Source: JBGPFS01 sp041483455
Lineage (GTDB): Bacteria; Chloroflexota; Limnocylindria; Limnocylindrales; CSP1-4
NCBI GenBank assembly: GCA_041483455.1
Contig: JBGPFS010000029.1
Span: 1-16,978, forward strand
Direction of reading: 5' to 3'
DNA length: 16,978 bases
Positions 15,519-16,978 of this stretch are shown here, one piece after another. Made by a program: the position numbers and the translations under genes. The stretch's first letter is position 1. Each line of letters opens with the position of its first letter. The notes beneath the pieces are model-generated. The model searched no databases. It saw only the letters and a program-made list of their open reading frames with translations, and was not told where the DNA came from.

Positions 15519-15538
15519 GCGCCGATAGGCCGTTCGGC
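15519..15538 (+). repeat. Copy of the recurring motif CCGAYRGGYCGTTCG
   Basis: GCGCCGATAGGCCGTTCGGC here matches 18 of 20 bases with the reverse complement of 2433-2452, and its core is found again at 11023-11037. It lies in the 128-bp gap between the response regulator and the CoA-transferase gene, about 60 bp before the latter's -10 box. Function unknown. Confidence 0.5.
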
Positions 15539-15586
15539 CGCGGCCGCGGTGCGGTTCGGCCCGGTCTCCGACGGGGCGCCTCCGCC

Positions 15587-15599
15587 TAGACTCACCGGC
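15587..15599 (+). promoter_or_regulatory. Leaderless promoter of the CoA-transferase gene (TAGACT, 7 nt before ATG)
   Basis: TAGACT (15587-15592) is separated by 7 nt from ATG 15600, and no ribosome site precedes that ATG. This fixes the start codon and indicates a leaderless mRNA. No -35 consensus is visible. Confidence 0.55.
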
Positions 15600-16871
15600 A
15601 TGCGCATCGTCACACCCGAGGAAGCCGTCGCCGGGATCAAGAGCGGCGAGCAGATCTATCTTCACTGCGCCGCGGCCACCCCATCGGTGCTCCTCGACGC
15701 CCTGGTCGCGCGGGCCCCAGAGCTGCGCGACGTGAGCGTCGTCCATCTCCACATCGAAGGACCGGGGCCCCACCTGGCGCCGGAGATGGCCCCCCACTTC
15801 CGCCACCGCGCCCTGTTCATCGGACCGAATGCGCGTGCCGCGGTGAACGACGGCCGGGCCGACTACGTCCCCACCTTCCTGTCCGATGTCCCGCGCCTGT
15901 TCAGCTCGGGCCTCCAGCCGCTCGATGCGGTGCTCGTCAACGTCACGCCGCCCGATGCCCATGGTTTCTGCTCGCTGGGCACCTCGGTCGAAGCGATGCA
16001 CGCGGCCGTCGACGCGGCGAAGACCGTCATCGTCCAGTTCAACCGGGCGATGCCGCGGACGCTCGGGGAGAGCTTCCTCCACGTCAGCCAGATCGACCTC
16101 GCGGTCGAGTGCGACGTGCCGCCCTACGAGCGGCCGATCGGCGAGCCCGGCGAGGTCGAGCGGCAGATCGGCGAGTACGTGGCGGAGCTGGTCCCCGATG
16201 GGGCGACCCTCCAGATGGGGATCGGCGGCATCCCGTCGGCGGTCGCCTTGGGCCTGCGAGACAAGAAGGACCTGGGCATCCACACCGAGATGTTCACGGA
16301 CGTCATCGTCGACCTGGTCGAGGCCGGGGTGATCACCGGCGCCCGCAAGGAGCGCAACCGGGGCAAGCTCGTGACCGCGTTCATGATGGGCACCCGGAAG
16401 CTCTATGACTTCGTCGACGACAACCCGATGGTCGAGATGCGCTCGGTCGACTTCACGAACGACACGCACGTGATCCGCTCGTTCTCGCGGATGACCGCCA
16501 TCAACTCCGCCATCGAGGTCGACCTGTCCGGCCAGGTCGTCGCCGATTCGATCGGCCACGCGATGTACAGCGGGGTCGGCGGCCAGATGGACTTCATCCG
16601 GGGGGCGGCCCTCGCGAGCGAGGGCCGGGCCATCATCGCCCTCCCGTCGACCGCGGCCGGGGGGCAGGAGTCCCGGATCGTGTTCTCGATCCGGGAAGGT
16701 GCCGGGGTCGTGACGACGCGTGCCCATGCCCGGACGATCGTGACCGAATACGGTGTCGCCGAGCTCTTCGGGCGGAGCCTCCGCGAGCGAGCGAAGGCGC
16801 TCATCGCGATCGCCCACCCCGACTTCCGCGATCGACTCGTGGTCGAGGCCCGCAAGTTCCACGAGATCTAG
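15600..16871 (+). CDS. Acetyl-CoA hydrolase/transferase family protein, 4-hydroxybutyrate CoA-transferase-like
   Basis: Family I CoA-transferase of the fused, single-chain type, 423 aa (usual length about 430-440), cytosolic. The N-terminal domain opens with EEAVAGIKSGEQIYLHCAAATP, and the central segment PPDAHGFCSLGTSVEAMHAAV is conserved in the family. The catalytic block is LQMGIGGIPSAVALGL followed by GIHTEMFTD, in which E230 is the expected thioester-forming glutamate. The C-terminal part has SGVGGQMDFIRGA and the TTRAHARTIVTEYGVAELFGR signature found in Cat1/AbfT/AarC-like enzymes. Sequence features fit the 4-hydroxybutyrate/butyrate-type CoA-transferases, exchanging CoA between acetyl-CoA and a short acid. 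A GABA route (transaminase at 7717, semialdehyde reduction, this enzyme) is conceivable, but no 4-hydroxybutyrate dehydrogenase is in the window. ATG 15600 follows from the leaderless promoter. It is monocistronic as far as visible. Confidence 0.87.
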   Translation: MRIVTPEEAVAGIKSGEQIYLHCAAATPSVLLDALVARAPELRDVSVVHLHIEGPGPHLAPEMAPHFRHRALFIGPNARAAVNDGRADYVPTFLSDVPRLFSSGLQPLDAVLVNVTPPDAHGFCSLGTSVEAMHAAVDAAKTVIVQFNRAMPRTLGESFLHVSQIDLAVECDVPPYERPIGEPGEVERQIGEYVAELVPDGATLQMGIGGIPSAVALGLRDKKDLGIHTEMFTDVIVDLVEAGVITGARKERNRGKLVTAFMMGTRKLYDFVDDNPMVEMRSVDFTNDTHVIRSFSRMTAINSAIEVDLSGQVVADSIGHAMYSGVGGQMDFIRGAALASEGRAIIALPSTAAGGQESRIVFSIREGAGVVTTRAHARTIVTEYGVAELFGRSLRERAKALIAIAHPDFRDRLVVEARKFHEI

Positions 16872-16888
16872 GGCGGTCCCGACCGAAA

Positions 16889-16904
16889 GGGGCCGTTCGG
16901 CCCT
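16889..16904 (+). terminator. Hairpin GGGGCC-GTTC-GGCCCT after the CoA-transferase
   Basis: A 6-bp stem (one G-T pair) with a 4-nt loop, 17 bp after the stop. No T-tract. The loop side also contains GGCCGTTCGGCC, as at 15529-15540. Confidence 0.4.
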
Positions 16905-16941
16905 CCCGACCCGCGACTGCCGGGCCAACGATATGCGACGT

Positions 16942-16974
16942 GGTGGGCGCCGGAGGGGACGCCCGGCGTCCACC
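16942..16974. other. Strong 12-bp hairpin at the right edge
   Basis: GGTGGGCGCCGG (16942-16953) pairs with CCGGCGTCCACC (16963-16974), 11 Watson-Crick pairs plus one G-T, across the loop AGGGGACGC. The loop and its flanks resemble those of the hairpin at 10870-10904 (shared GGAGGGRACGCC). It may be a terminator or RNA element. An ATG at 16933 would start a short basic open frame through it, which I do not consider a gene. Confidence 0.45.
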
Positions 16975-16978
16975 CCGA

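Noticed and set aside
15519..15529. GCGCCGATAGG resembling a flagellar sigma factor -10 (GCCGATAA)
   Set aside because: No matching -35 (TAAAG/TCAAG) upstream and no motility gene in the window. The similarity is better explained by the recurring motif.
16933..16978. ATG-initiated open frame at the right edge
   Set aside because: It has no ribosome site, encodes only Arg/Gly-rich residues and coincides with a strong hairpin. Too short to judge at the window edge.

Overview
The window is about 17 kb of very GC-rich bacterial DNA (roughly 70% G+C by eye) with strongly G/C-biased third codon positions, frequent GTG starts and short intergenic gaps. Gene content (DosR/DosS-like two-component pair, a Tat-exported copper oxidase, acyl-CoA enzymes, several starts that look leaderless) fits a high-GC soil or freshwater Chloroflexota (Limnocylindria-like) or an actinobacterium. 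This is an inference from style, since no rRNA or other marker gene is present. No tRNA, rRNA, CRISPR array, transposase or phage gene was seen. The longest stretch without a gene is 226 bp.

Left part (1-4877). The C-terminal part of a PLP-dependent class V aminotransferase is cut by the window edge. A nickel/cobalt permease follows, translationally coupled (ATGA) to a Fur-family metal regulator. A site resembling the actinobacterial Nur (nickel regulator) box lies just before the permease start, so this looks like a self-contained nickel homeostasis unit. The regulator gene converges on fabI (enoyl-ACP reductase, minus strand) and their stop codons overlap in one CTAG. Divergent from fabI is a HAD-IIA phosphatase with a leaderless-looking start.

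Middle part (4878-10839). An aldehyde dehydrogenase of the 1-pyrroline-5-carboxylate dehydrogenase type is followed by a membrane-anchored protein with a GGDEF fold whose signature is destroyed, then three perfect 16-bp tandem repeats. An operon of a class III (omega-amino acid) aminotransferase and both subunits of a family I CoA-transferase comes next. Together with a 4-hydroxybutyrate/acetyl-CoA-type CoA-transferase at the right end, these genes point to catabolism of amino acids such as GABA, 5-aminovalerate, beta-alanine or proline into acyl-CoA esters.

Right part (10840-16978). A hairpin-rich convergent spacer is followed on the minus strand by a universal stress protein and a Tat-lipoprotein two-domain multicopper oxidase. 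Divergent from these is a GAF histidine kinase and its NarL/DosR-type response regulator. The kinase GAF domain keeps the His and Tyr that bind and line the heme in mycobacterial DosS, at the same 22-residue spacing. The cluster therefore resembles a DosRS-type gas/redox-sensing system placed next to a copper oxidase and a universal stress protein. This is the most interesting block of the window.

Small-scale structure worth noting: a recurrent CTAGRCT -10-like box before four genes, a recurring CCGAYRGGYCGTTCG motif mostly in gaps, two strong hairpins with nearly the same loop (GGAGGGRACGCC), and the three tandem mini-hairpins after the degenerate GGDEF gene.
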